NCBI GenBank assembly: GCA_029747015.1
Contig: JAKOGI010002710.1
Span: forward strand, 27,222 to 91,221
Source of the DNA: Carnegiea gigantea
Taxonomy: Eukaryota > Streptophyta > Magnoliopsida > Caryophyllales > Cactaceae
Reading direction: 5' to 3'
Length of the DNA: 64,000 nt
The notes under the pieces were generated by a model. It had not been told where the DNA came from. It worked only from the letters and a program-made list of their open reading frames with translations, and did not search any database. Position numbers and translations under genes: made by a program. Below are positions 36,081 to 46,091 of this stretch, piece after piece; position 1 is the stretch's first letter, and the number at the start of each line of letters is the position of its first letter.

Positions 36081-36860
36081 GATTTACGATGCTGTTGTTG
36101 AAGCTCTGAACAATGACACTGGAGGAGTTTTCTTTGTCTATGATGATGGAGAAACGAGAAATACATTTCTATATAACACAATATCTTCAAGGTTAAGAAG
36201 CAAAAGGAAGATCGTTATAACTGTTGCTCCATCAGGTAATAAAGATATATTAGAGTAATATATCTACATATATATGTCAAACACTCTGATCATAATAGTA
36301 TTACTTACTTCAATAGGTATTGCATCATTGTTGATTCCGGATGGCCGAATCTCTTATGGTAGGTTCAGTATCTCGATAGACTTATCCGAGCATTCAACTT
36401 GCAATGTCAAAAGGCAAACACAAATAGCCGACCTTCTGTGCCAAGTTTCCTTAATCATATGGAATGAGACACCTCTGGATCATAGATTCGGTTTTGAAAT
36501 AGTTGATAAGACAATGGAAGACATTGTGGAAAAGAAGGACGCAACTAGATCGTTACAACTATTTGAAGGGAAAACTGTACTCCTTAGAGGTGATTTCAGA
36601 CAGGTACTACCAGTAACGCCGAAAGGAAAGAGGGCAGATGCGGTGTAAGCAACGATACACAGAGAATATATTTGGGATAATTGCAAGGTTTTCAGGTTAA
36701 CAAAGAGCTTGCGTACAAAGAACAAGTTAATGGATGGTCCCATAGATCGAAAAAATGAAGGAGTCAATAAATGGCTTTTAGAAATTGAAAACGGCACATT
36801 TCCAGCAATATGTAAAGAGGATGAGTCAGAGCCAACTTGGGTTCGTGTTCTAGATTAGTA
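36081..36860 (+). pseudogene. Helitron PIF1-like helicase domain
   Basis: A Walker-A-region relic reads TGGVFFVYDDGETRNTFLYN (the GK[ST] is lost). It is followed by KRKIVITVAPSG and, after an intron-like or inserted stretch, IASLLIPDGRISYGRFSIS, LSLIIWNETPLDHR-like wording in place of the DEAP box, KTVLLRGDFRQVLPVTPKGK, and CKVFRLTKSLRTKN. This is the PIF1-family helicase half of a Helitron RepHel. It lacks the intact nucleotide-binding loop and ends near 36860 without the remaining helicase motifs. Confidence 0.8.
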
Positions 36861-36905
36861 TCTTTGAAGTGCAATGACAAACATGTACATCACATAGCAC
36901 AGAAC

Positions 36906-37187
36906 TATAATGCCCGACCCCCTCCTAGGTTGGGGCAATTACCAGGAACTACTTCAAGGATTTTCGACTAGCCCCACAAACCACCACAAGCCTTTTCGAC
37001 GTGTTTCATCCTCACTCACATGCTACCTGATAAACTTCCCAGGAGGTCACCCATCATAAAATTTTCCTACAACAAGCACGCTTAATTGTGAAGTTCTTAA
37101 GAGTGGGCTCCCGGAAAAAAAAAGTTGCGCCTTTGGCGATATAAGTAGTCACTTCAAATCCTTTTAAGCAACACTTGGGGTATTACA
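36906..37187 (+). mobile_element. Cassandra-type solo LTR with 5S rRNA-like sequence
   Basis: The segment runs from TATAATGCCCGACCCC to TTGGGGTATTACA, nearly inverted ends like those of Cassandra TRIM LTRs (normally TGTAATG...CATTACA-like). It carries a minus-sense 5S rRNA-derived stretch, and also the phrases TAGGTTGGGGCAATTACCAG and GTGGGCTCCCGGAAAA. At 282 bp its length fits one Cassandra LTR. No second LTR, primer site or clear 5-bp target duplication was found, so it is called a solo LTR. It abuts the end of the Helitron relic. Confidence 0.75.
37035..37100 (-). ncRNA. 5S rRNA-derived internal promoter region
   Basis: The minus strand carries AAGCGTGCTTG (37073-37085, matching the 5S A box) and GATGGGTGACCTCCTGGG (matching the 5S C box and beyond, 37035-37055). 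Both boxes are intact; the middle (intermediate element) is diverged and A/T-rich. In Cassandra elements this region can bind RNA polymerase III factors. It is not a functional 5S gene because the 5' and 3' parts of the rRNA are absent. Confidence 0.75.
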
Positions 37188-38240
37188 GTCACCTGCACTT
37201 AAAACGTTTTTAATTTCCCACAACTGATCTTGATGCTATAGGGGAGTAAGGAGTGGTGGAACACTAAAATAATTGCATAATCATTTTCTTAGGATTAAGT
37301 GTAATTGTTTTTTTGAGCTTTATTACTATAAAGACGACAAATCTGATCATTGCTAATTGAAGGTAGTTCAGGTAATACCTAGGCTTTTTTTGAGAAGTGC
37401 CATTATATGAAATATAGCAGTCATCTAAACCATCACAGTCCAAACTCCAACAATAACCTCATAGCAATTCAATTTATGCATAATGCCGTGGTAAAATCCT
37501 CGTTGATCCTCCAATCCAGCACACATTCCCCCCCGGTCTGCATTTAAAGTGTATTGATGTCCTAGAAAGGAGGATGAAGAGGAGCTAAAATGGATTACAT
37601 ACAAGTACAGAGTCTATATGAAAGCATTCAAGTATTTGAGCAGCAATTCACCAAACTTACTTTGTAATGAAAATGAAGAGAGCCAAGAGAAGAGCAACCT
37701 AAAGCACTCTGCATATTTTATAGAACCTAATCCTTTCCTAATGATTACAAATCGAAAACATGCGACAAGCAGAAGTGAAGCATATTCAGCTGATAGTCAG
37801 TGTATGTCTACCGGCCTATTCTAGTTTAAACTTATGCATATATCACCAATTCTGTGGGATCACAATGTTGAACTGAATTTTTTTCACTGATCATTGCCAC
37901 ACCATTTATACTCTACACAAAATAAAGCTCAGTTCTTCATAGTTGCCGCTTAGATTGATGCGTATTCCACCAATTCTTTGTGATGCAATGGATTTGTCAA
38001 TTATTGTTTGGCTTTCAGTTGCTGTTGATGAGACAACTTCAGTAGTCGAAACATTCATTTGTCAATTCCTTTCCTTGTCAGGCCTAGTTTGTTATATCTG
38101 AGGAATCTATATCGCAACTACTATCACTCCATGCCTAAGTTAACCGAAGAAGTACAGGTGACGATCTTACCCTTGCGGTTAAATTATCTTCATATCTGGC
38201 TCATTTGCAAACAGTTGCTTTTACAAAAGCCAGTCAGTTG
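37188..38240. other. intergenic, no gene seen
   Basis: No coding similarity or terminal repeats were recognised. The composition is closer to unique genomic DNA than to the flanking elements. Confidence 0.4.
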
Positions 38241-38358
38241 AGGTTAAATAGATGACAGCATTTGGAGACAAACCACTATAAGCCAAAGTACAAAAGTGCT
38301 TCACAACCTCCTGAACAAATCCCAATTTACACAGAGCATCAATCAACAGAATGTAAAC
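38241..38358 (-). pseudogene. pentatricopeptide-repeat (PPR) fragment
   Basis: The minus strand reads VYILLIDALCKLGFVQEVVK and then HFCTLAYSGLSPNAVIYL. This has the spacing and key residues of one classic PPR unit (ID.LCK.G..., SGL.PNAVIY). PPR proteins bind organellar RNA. Only about one unit survives; neighbouring frames do not continue the array, so this is a fragment or an old pseudogene end. Confidence 0.6.
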
Positions 38359-39207
38359 AGCAGGCATTGAAATAATACGTCTTTGGGCATTATTTGAATT
38401 TGTTGAATTGATTACCAGTCATCTGCACTGTAAATTTGGCGATTTGAACTTCCTACTTCATCAATATTTAGAGACCTTGATTTCGCAAATTACACTAACA
38501 ATTTTCTCATTTGCCCACGAGAAGGTTTAATCTAAAGCACATTCATGCGGAAAATATGTTGATAATGCTTCATTTGTCGGAAATGGTTCTTATATGTATC
38601 CATGGGCAAACTGTGGATTTGGATGTAGTGATGGCTTGAAGCAAAGAAATTTGACAATGATGTTAGACCAAAAGCCACCTCGGACGAGTTTGGCATATGA
38701 TCTTCACACATTTTAATGGTACCGCTCACTGTTGTTAGATTGAAGAAACACATAAGCTTTACAACTAGTATGGATGGCGTTCGTTTAGCCAAGACTGAAT
38801 AAACAAAGAGCAAGTGATCCCATATTTGATAGGCAAAATCAGAGATGTTTCATTCCAACGAGCTGACAAGTCTATCAAAAATCCATTATGTACAAATTCA
38901 AGAACATGAATCCAAGCCACTATGGCTAAGAGTTACAAGAATCTAAATTCAAGGTGAGTTCCAGAGCATGTTTTTGTGCCCAAAGAAGACACCAAACCCA
39001 GATTTACAACTTCAATGACATTAGCGAGAAGGTATGATCAAGAATCACAAAAATCTAAACTAAAGTCGAGTTCTAGGGCAAGTTCTTGCGCCAAAGAACA
39101 ACAGTGAACTCTACAAGTTGTAGAAACAGGTACAGAAAGAAATCACGAGACCACTAAATTGCCAGTCCGCTCAACTGGGAAAGAATGAAGGAAAAGGCCC
39201 TCTCAAC
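38359..39207. other. 3' flank of the 194-residue ORF, with a weak direct repeat
   Basis: Two diverged copies of a segment of about 55 bp (AAATCTAAA...GAGTTC.AG..CA.GTT.TTG.GCC.AAAGAA) lie at about 38937-38990 and 39047-39100, roughly 110 bp apart. The region probably includes the 3' UTR of the minus-strand ORF that ends at 39208. No coding frame is convincing. Confidence 0.4.
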
Positions 39208-39792
39208 TCAGACTCTGAACGGCGTAGAAACAGGAAGAGAAAGGAATGCATAAGGATCTTGTTTGTGCTCGATCTTCCATTGGAATTCTTCTTCACGATT
39301 CCAGAACTGAGAAAATAAATCCTTGACATTGGCCTTCTTCAGCCTCATTTTCTCTCTCCTCAGTTTGTCATGGCCACGAGCAACCATTGATTTCCACCAG
39401 GGTTTCTTCTTCTTCTTATTCTCCATGCCCAGTTTCTCTCCAGTTACATCAAAGCTCTTTTTGATCGGCAAAGCCCCGAAAACCCAAATCTGATTCTCGC
39501 CCTCGGGTTCGACCGAAAAGTCGGACCTGATGTAATCGAATAAGCCCCAGAGATAATCAATGGTGTCCTTGTGGGTTTTGAACTCCGAATTGCGATTTTC
39601 AGTACACAATCGCTTTGATGGACGAGGGTTTTGAACTCCGAAATGGGCATCGTTGATGGAATTCGAATTCTGGGAAAAACTCGTGAAAATTGGAATTGGG
39701 CGTTGCAGATTTTCTCGAGTTTTGGGCGGGGCGAAAGTGAGGGTATGGCGGCGCTTCTTGATCAGAAGTACCATCTGATCAATTCCCTCCAT
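39208..39792 (-). CDS. hypothetical 194-residue protein, single exon
   Basis: The frame is open from an ATG at 39792 to a TGA at 39208, with no stop or frameshift and codon use unlike the decayed elements around it. The protein starts MEGIDQMVLLIKKRRHTLTF. It has a central patch IDYLWGLFDYIRSDFSVEPE, a Lys-rich segment MENKKKKKPWWKSM followed by RREKMRLKKANVKDLFSQFW, and ends with PYAFLSLPVSTPFRV. I see no signal peptide, membrane segment or named domain; the basic Lys/Arg block could direct it to the nucleus or nucleolus, which is only inference. The ATG is preceded by A- and G-rich leader sequence, and a GC-richer region upstream (39860-40110) could be its promoter. This is the most plausible intact host gene in the window, but expression is unproven. 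Confidence 0.55.
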   Translation of the reverse strand: MEGIDQMVLLIKKRRHTLTFAPPKTRENLQRPIPIFTSFSQNSNSINDAHFGVQNPRPSKRLCTENRNSEFKTHKDTIDYLWGLFDYIRSDFSVEPEGENQIWVFGALPIKKSFDVTGEKLGMENKKKKKPWWKSMVARGHDKLRREKMRLKKANVKDLFSQFWNREEEFQWKIEHKQDPYAFLSLPVSTPFRV

Positions 39793-39859
39793 GAGAAGCA
39801 GAAAGAAAGAGAAAGATGAAGAAGAAATTTGATTGAAATAGAGGGATTCAGAAATTCTA

Positions 39860-40470
39860 GGGATTGTTCTGCTTCTTAGAGAGAATTATGTTGAGATGAT
39901 TTCGACGAATGGCGAGAGTGTTACTGGAAGAAGGGAATGGCGGTGTGTAGGTAGGACGCAGAACAACAACGCTACACAATTTTTTGCGCGGCTTCGTTAC
40001 CGTTATGTAAACCGCCTTTGCTGCCGGCGCGTGCTTGGGTGGGTATTCTGGGGTTGTGATTGTTGTGCTTAGTGTACCGTTACTTGGCTGGATTTTGTTT
40101 GTTCCAGCAATTTTCTTCATTTCATTCCTTTTATTTTAAAAAAAAGGGACTTTATTGTGCTCAGAATTTTGAAAATAATTTTTTGGGGTGCTAGGTTGAA
40201 AATAAGTGATGCCATTTTTAAAGCAAATAAAATAAAGCAATTAGTTCTTTTTTTTTGGGGAAACAAAGGTAAGCTTCATTAGTTCAGAAAAGAGATAATT
40301 ACAAAAATATCTGAGAAATATCTCAGGGATACATGCTAAACTCATCAAAAATAAAAAATAACCATCAAAATTTCTAACTTGAATTAATCTGTTATGTACA
40401 GTATATTTGATTTGAAAGCTAATCATATGTATACACATAGTATAATTAGCTTTGGTATGTGAATAGGGAA
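39860..40470. other. probable promoter side of the 194-residue ORF, then AT-rich DNA
   Basis: The GC-richer part (39860-40110) lies immediately upstream of the minus-strand ORF. Beyond it the sequence is AT-rich, with no gene seen. Confidence 0.35.
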
Positions 40471-40539
40471 TAATAACCATAATAAGAACAACAACAACAT
40501 GTCATCTGAAACAAATTAATGAGTCATCAGCGATATGAT
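40471..40539 (+). repeat. 70-bp inverted repeat, left arm
   Basis: This arm contains TAACCATAATAAGAACAACA and GTCATCTGAAACAAATTAAT. Its reverse complement recurs at 41857-41926 with about six differences. The spacer is about 1.3 kb. Confidence 0.8.
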
Positions 40540-41430
40540 TGTGGGTTTCAAAATATACCTAAGAAAACTATGGTTTTCCTTTACTTTCATAATCATTATA
40601 ATATATCCATAAATCAAAATTTTTTATCAAATGATGACACAACATTAAATTACTAAGAATACTATGATTTTCCTTTACTCCTTTGCTCTCACCGTCAATA
40701 TGGTTATTTTACATAATCATAATCCTTTGAAATTTAAAAAAAAAAAATCATGCAGCGACAAACCATATAATATTTTAAAACCAAAAAAAAAAAGCAACAA
40801 AAAATTTCTTGACTAACAAGATTAAAAAACATAAACTGCACATAAAAAATTTAAGTACATATTATTAAGGTGATTTCATAGAAAATAAAGTCAAAAAAGA
40901 GGTGCTACCATCAAGTCCATAGAACTCAGTGTAACATAGCACCAACAACAACATATATAACAAGATACTGATACTTATCAACCAAGAAATGGTCGCTGTC
41001 GTGCAATGCATGGGTAAAAAACTACTTCATTCGTCGTATTAATTAATAAGCTTATGACTACTGGATTTGTGTAGCATCAACATCAATGTGAGTTTCAGTA
41101 TATTCTCAAAAAAAGTATGTTCCAAGGACCAACTCATAGAATAAATCTTTTTCGTGTAAGGTAAATCATTGTATAAGCATGTAAAATAAAATGTTTTTAC
41201 CTGATTGATAGCGTCTGTTCAACAACTTCAATGAAGAAAAAAGGAAATAACTTATAGATATGGTAATATTGTTATTTCTAAAAATTCAAATTGTAAATTA
41301 ATTATAATATTTTTAGAAATATTGTACTAAATTTTAAAACAAACCTTGCATAGCACGAATTTAAATGCTAGTATTATTTAAAGTTGTTCACTAACCAAAA
41401 ATTATGGCTTTTTGCTACCAAACAACCTTA
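40540..41430. other. spacer between inverted repeats, no gene seen
   Basis: AT-rich sequence lacking coding similarity. It lies inside the inverted-repeat pair and, with the telomere-like block that follows, could be the interior of an unclassified element. Confidence 0.35.
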
Positions 41431-41518
41431 ACCCCTAAAATCCTAAACCTCAAAACCCTAAACTCTAAACCCTAAACCCTAAACCTTGAATCCTAAACCT
41501 TGAACCCTAAACACTAGA
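41431..41518 (+). repeat. degenerate telomere-like (CCCTAAA)n block
   Basis: Variants of CCCTAAA occur about ten times, including AAACCCTAAACCCTAAACC, mixed with CCTAAATC and CCTTGAA forms. This is the plant telomere repeat in an interstitial, decayed state. Confidence 0.75.
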
Positions 41519-41856
41519 CCTTCGAAGTTGTTGTCAGAGGTTAATGCGAAGCTCATCTGTGAACATGATGAATTTAAGAAGATTGATACTTCAAAATTCT
41601 AGTATTATTACACATCATCATCTAGCGCTGTCATGGCTTATACAATCAATAAGTTCAACTAGGTAACTGATATATAACTTGATCATAATCTAATGACCGA
41701 GGTTGGCTATGTTAACATCCCCAAGGAGCTGCTGGTGGCTCTCGTTGCCCTTGTTACTAGCAATGCTACCAAAGATTCAGGAGTCCAGTTTTCGGTGGAT
41801 ATACTTTTATAATTAAATAGTCTTATATGGATTAGTTACACTTGAATGTTCTCTTA

Positions 41857-42035
41857 TCATATCGCTTACGACTCACTTAATTTGTTTCAGATGACACGTT
41901 GCTGTTGTTCTTATTATGGTTATTGTTCTTATTCTTCTTCTTATTACAACAATAATAGTTACTGTTATTATTATTATTGTTGTTGTTGTTGTTGTTATTG
42001 TTGTCATTATTATTATTGTTATTATTATTTTGTTA
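41857..42035. repeat. inverted-repeat right arm and trinucleotide microsatellite
   Basis: 41857-41926 is the reverse complement of the arm at 40471-40539. It runs on into TTATTG, TTGTTG and TTATTA triplets to 42035. The ORF that reads Tyr/Cys-rich here is an artefact of the repeat. Confidence 0.75.
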
Positions 42036-43562
42036 ATTAATTGTGGTTAGGTATAGGTCTGATGTCAAGTATGTGGTTTCGGGTCCAATTAAAAGGTGTT
42101 AGTTTCATTTCTCCTTGGCAGTCCCAAAGCATGTAAATAGTCATTAGCTCATCCACAATCGATTAGCTTGTCACTTGATCCAAACGTAAAATGTAAGCTT
42201 TGCGAATTAGTTACACCACAATTACCACAAGTTTGCATACTTAACTCATTCAAATCCCCAAATAAATGTCAAAAAGACATCAAGGATGATCCATCCTAAC
42301 TATATCAAACAACCATATTTCCCTCCATTCTTTCCTTCCCCTCATACTACACCACACCTCGATCACTTTCATTAGTCTAATTTCCTACTAATCACCATTT
42401 TATTATTTTAAATCACATATGCATATTAATCTAGTGGATTTCAAATCCCCTAAAGCTAACATATTTCCCTCCTATCCTTCATCTTCTGCAACCTTAAACC
42501 CTGCATCCTTGTTCATGGCAACACACATACACAACATCCTACACACGTATATTCTATTAATTTGCCTTTCAATTACTACTAATACAAAAAAAGTCACAAA
42601 AATTAATGAAACTAAATATGTGTTCATATCCCATTAACAAACTCTAGCCCACCATTTTTATTCTCAACTCCAAGCATTACCAAATTCAATTGTAAAATCC
42701 AAAAGTCCCAGAATACTTCAGATTAACATTCCCTTAATTTAAATATAACGTCTAACACACAAATCCGACTATAAAACAATAAAAGTTAATTTAAGAGGGG
42801 GCTAGGGTTTCACCTTCTCACCACTTGAGCACACAAGAGGAGTGACAAGCTAAGGGAGGGACGATGGGAACGTCCGCATCTGACCGGCAAAGTCGCGGTG
42901 ACCGGACGATGTTATGGTGGCGCTCGTAGGCTAGGCCAGGCAAACAGAAAAGCCAAGCAATAGTGGGGTCTCCGGACAAGGTTCACCAGAGTTGGGGGAT
43001 TTTTGGGTGGTTTAATTTTATTTTCCCCCTTTTCTACTACTTTTATTTTATATACTTGATATATCTAGTAATGTTATATCTAAAAATTTTGATTTTTTAG
43101 TTCTTTATAATCTTTCTTTACATTTTCACTTTTTTTTCTCTCAAGACTAATAACTTTTGGGCCAAATTTCGGCTAATATATTTTTGGGCTAATTTTAAGT
43201 TTTCTTAACATGCCTAACAAAATTACAAATTTTACTTATCTTGGCTAATTTATTCTTCCCATTTCCTTTATACATTTCACATATGTTTATTGTGGTTTTT
43301 GTTGGATTTACATATTACATATTTACCCATTTTTACGATTATGATTTTATTCAGCTATAATTTAAGTGTTCATTGATAACTTTGAATAAGTTCTTCAAAA
43401 GCATTATGGAATTTCATTTTCGAGGCCACTTTACCAAATCAACATGTAATTGTATAAACACATACATGCATATATAGGTTGCTAAATTGAAATGCGGTGC
43501 CCGACTTAATTAAAATTTTAATTAAGGGTAATTAGCATGATTTTAAGTTTGGGTCATTACAT
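42036..43562. other. intergenic; possible LTR edge at 43540-43562
   Basis: The only structural hint is the end TTTGGGTCATTACA at about 43549-43562. It resembles the GGGTCGTTACA end of some Ty3/gypsy LTRs (or their TGTAATGACCC start on the minus strand). No partner LTR was found. A GC-richer block at 42790-43000 has no clear frame. Confidence 0.3.
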
Positions 43563-43625
43563 GTTGGTCGCCCATGGCTTTATGGGCAAAAGGCAGTACC
43601 ATCAACCCTTTACCAGAAAGTTCAA

Positions 43626-43832
43626 ATGATAACGAAAAGGGTGGTCATTACTATAGATCCCCATCTAATTATCACAACGATTAAAAAAAAAGCTCTAGTC
43701 TTGGATGTTAAATATGATGATGGTGATGTAGAAACTTGGGGCTTTGTAGCCGGCGAATGCATTGTCGTTGAATCAAAAGATGAAGTTCTATTCAACTTTG
43801 GCCACTTCTCAACAAACAAGCCAATTCCATGA
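43626..43832 (+). CDS. unidentified ORF, first of an overlapping pair
   Basis: A 68-residue frame starts MITKRVVITIDPHLIITTIK and continues KALVLDVKYDDGDVETWGFV, then ECIVVESKDEVLFNFGHFST. It is rich in beta-strand-forming residues and has ordinary amino-acid composition, unlike the AT-rich chance frames nearby. It stops at 43830-43832, overlapping the next ORF's ATG by the sequence ATGA. I do not recognise the family. It may be a coding fragment broken by one frameshift, since the two frames read on smoothly in sense. Confidence 0.4.
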   Translation: MITKRVVITIDPHLIITTIKKKALVLDVKYDDGDVETWGFVAGECIVVESKDEVLFNFGHFSTNKPIP

Positions 43833-44212
43833 TGGGGAACATAGGCTACAGTCCTTGGGAATCAATTAGGGGAGAAACCAACAATGCCCATTCATATTCT
43901 AAAAGTAAACCCATTCATGCACCTATTTGGTTTAGGATACGAGCCTTCTCCTTATCTCCGTCCCTCAATGAAACCATGATGAAAGAGGGAGACAATGCAC
44001 CTTATTATGGGTTCCTTGAGGACAATGCATTCCACATCTGGGAGAGGTCCTTGCAGAATTTGAGATCTATTATGATTGTACTCTCTCAAAAAAGAATTAC
44101 TTCGCTGAAAGTACCCAATCCAAAACATGTTGGACTTGTACGTGGCAAAATCACTTTAGGTTGCTATTCGAAACCAAGAAGAGGAACCATAAAGATCCTA
44201 GAAGAGTGCTAG
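43829..44212 (+). CDS. unidentified ORF, second of an overlapping pair
   Basis: A 127-residue frame begins MMGNIGYSPWESIRGETNNA and includes PIHAPIWFRIRAFSLSPSLN, PYYGFLEDNAFHIWERSLQN and VGLVRGKITLGCYSKPRRGT. The aromatic- and Pro/Gly-rich composition looks like a real protein. It lies immediately before a minus-strand pararetrovirus copy. No family was recognised; a former plant gene, an element gene or another viral relic are all possible. The ATGA overlap with the preceding ORF is typical of a frameshift or of closely packed viral ORFs. Confidence 0.4.
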   Translation: MMGNIGYSPWESIRGETNNAHSYSKSKPIHAPIWFRIRAFSLSPSLNETMMKEGDNAPYYGFLEDNAFHIWERSLQNLRSIMIVLSQKRITSLKVPNPKHVGLVRGKITLGCYSKPRRGTIKILEEC

Positions 44213-44389
44213 CTGTGTGAAGTCAAGACTTCGACCTTATAAATATAATCACCGATGAAGACAAAAGAAGTGGCACTGAGATGATATAGACAACAAACAA
44301 CGACAGAAAAAGGGTTAAGATAGCTTGAGGGCTTGGTTGCTGAGTGAAATAAAAATTTTAGTTCTAAGGGCTTCTTCAACCTAAAGACA

Positions 44390-45703
44390 GTCTAAATTAT
44401 CTAATGTTTCAATAAGCTTGTTGTTCTTTCCATTTTTCATTCATTTGCATAATGGCCAACTTCTTCACATGCCCAACATTTACAACTATTTTTTCCTGCA
44501 TGATAGTAGGTAGTTTTGCTGAAAAACCTTCGCTTTTTGGGGGCGTCTTGTTATAATACTTTCTCTTGCACTATTCTCCCTTTTGCTCGTTAAAGCTTTT
44601 GTTCTTCTCTTTTCATGCTCATTTCCCCATTGATGAGGAGTATCCAAACAAGCTATGAATTGTTTCTTCATTTTCTTTTGTTTGTGGAGATGACGACATT
44701 GATCATTAACCCATTTTTTTAATTAGGATATTCTTCTACGAATTGCATTAATGACATCTGATTTTTCAAGTCATCTAATGTATTTTCATTGATTATAGAA
44801 TTTATAAGATAAAGGTAATTTCTTATAAAAAATACTAAGAGTAGTTTAATTATGTCCAATTTTATGCTAATATTGATTAAAATTCAACAATATAATTTTT
44901 CAGTTATCTCATGTCCTAGAGCTCTATATGGTTAATTTTTCTTTTCTACTCTTTAGCTTCTTCTTCAGAATCAAGTTTGGCTCCAAATTCAGTTTTGATT
45001 TTATTGCATAATTATTTAACATGGATTTAGGTTTTTCCGTCATTCCTATACACTTTACCTTTCTTATCTAATGAGTCGTACTAATCAGCTATAGTACCAG
45101 AAAAAACTATATTAGATATAGTCTAGGAAATTTCTAGCAATCCATGTGGTATTCAAGTTCATGACACTACTATTCCATATTATAAGCTCCATCTATGTTT
45201 AGGATGTAACATGTTGGATTAATTGGGGTAAGACTAATTTCTTCAAACGATGGGGTTTCCTTTGGGGCAAATCCAATGGGAAAGTTGGTGGTTCTTCCTA
45301 CTAGAATATACTTAGGTCTTATAAAATGGGTATTTCTTATAGGTAATTTATCAAATTGTTCAGGTTTCTAAAGTACATTGTAAACTAAACTGGATTCAAA
45401 TTCGTTGATGTTAAGCTCTTCGCCAGCTTCATTGATTTCACCGTAAACCACCAACTTTCCATATGTTTTCTCCTAATTTCTTGTAAAAGAACGACATCTA
45501 CATCCGCTAGTTTAATTAGATTCATCTGCTGATATATTTCTTCTTCTAATGGATATTATTTGTCTCTTTCTTTTTATCAGATATTACTTTTATTTCGTCC
45601 ACTTAGCTTAATTACTTAGCTTATGCGGCTCTGATAAATGTTTAATTGATTTTAATTGACTTTATTGTATTCATTATTTTTTGCTTACGTGGCTCTAATA
45701 CTA
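44390..45703 (-). mobile_element. second endogenous caulimovirid fragment (capsid end)
   Basis: The minus strand aligns with 32240-34047 of the first copy. Shared features are the zinc-knuckle region (AACATTTACAACTATTTTTT and flanking bases near 44480), the basic tract, the helical capsid blocks, and a primer site reading TAGTATTAGAGCCA at 45690-45703. It is about 1.3 kb, against about 1.8 kb for the same region in the first copy, and it ends at the zinc knuckle with no movement, protease or polymerase region. Stops and frameshifts occur throughout. Same orientation as the first copy, about 10 kb away. Confidence 0.8.
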
Positions 45704-45923
45704 GTTTAACCAAGGATTCAGGTAATAAGAAAGCAAATGACCAAATGTTAAAAGGCAAGGACAAAGTAGCAAATATTTTTGTTTGTTTTTGGGAAACAAG
45801 GTTAAATATGAAAACGACATAAATTAAGGGTACGCACCAAAATTAAAAAGTTATGTTTGGTCAAGTTTAGTCCCAAAAATTAAATTCCGGCCACTGTTTT
45901 CTGCCAGTTTCTGCTTGACAGTA

Positions 45924-46091
45924 TCCGACGGAATTTCCGACGGGTAATTTCCGTCGGAAAATCCGTCGGATTCCGTCGGAGTAAAAACTGCGACGGGCTG
46001 AATCCCGACGACCCTTTCCGCGTCGGTGTTTCCGTCGGAAACCCAATTTTCCGTCGGAAAATTGACCTTTTCCCGTCGAATTTTCCGTCGC
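45924..46091. repeat. TTCCGTCGGAA palindrome cluster
   Basis: The block repeats TTCCGTCGGAA, a perfect palindrome, or its halves (TCCGTCGG, CCGACGG) about eleven times in 168 bp. It resembles CACTA subterminal repeats and shares the GACGGAA core with the CACTA element at 7.6-12.5 kb, but no terminal CACTA sequence was found. Probably a remnant of a related, non-autonomous element. Confidence 0.7.

Noticed and set aside
41846..42040. Tyr/Cys-rich 64-codon ORF
   Set aside because: Reading of TTATTG-type triplets.
43549..43562. TTTGGGTCATTACA as the end of a complete LTR element
   Set aside because: No partner LTR, primer site or target duplication was found; kept only as a hint.
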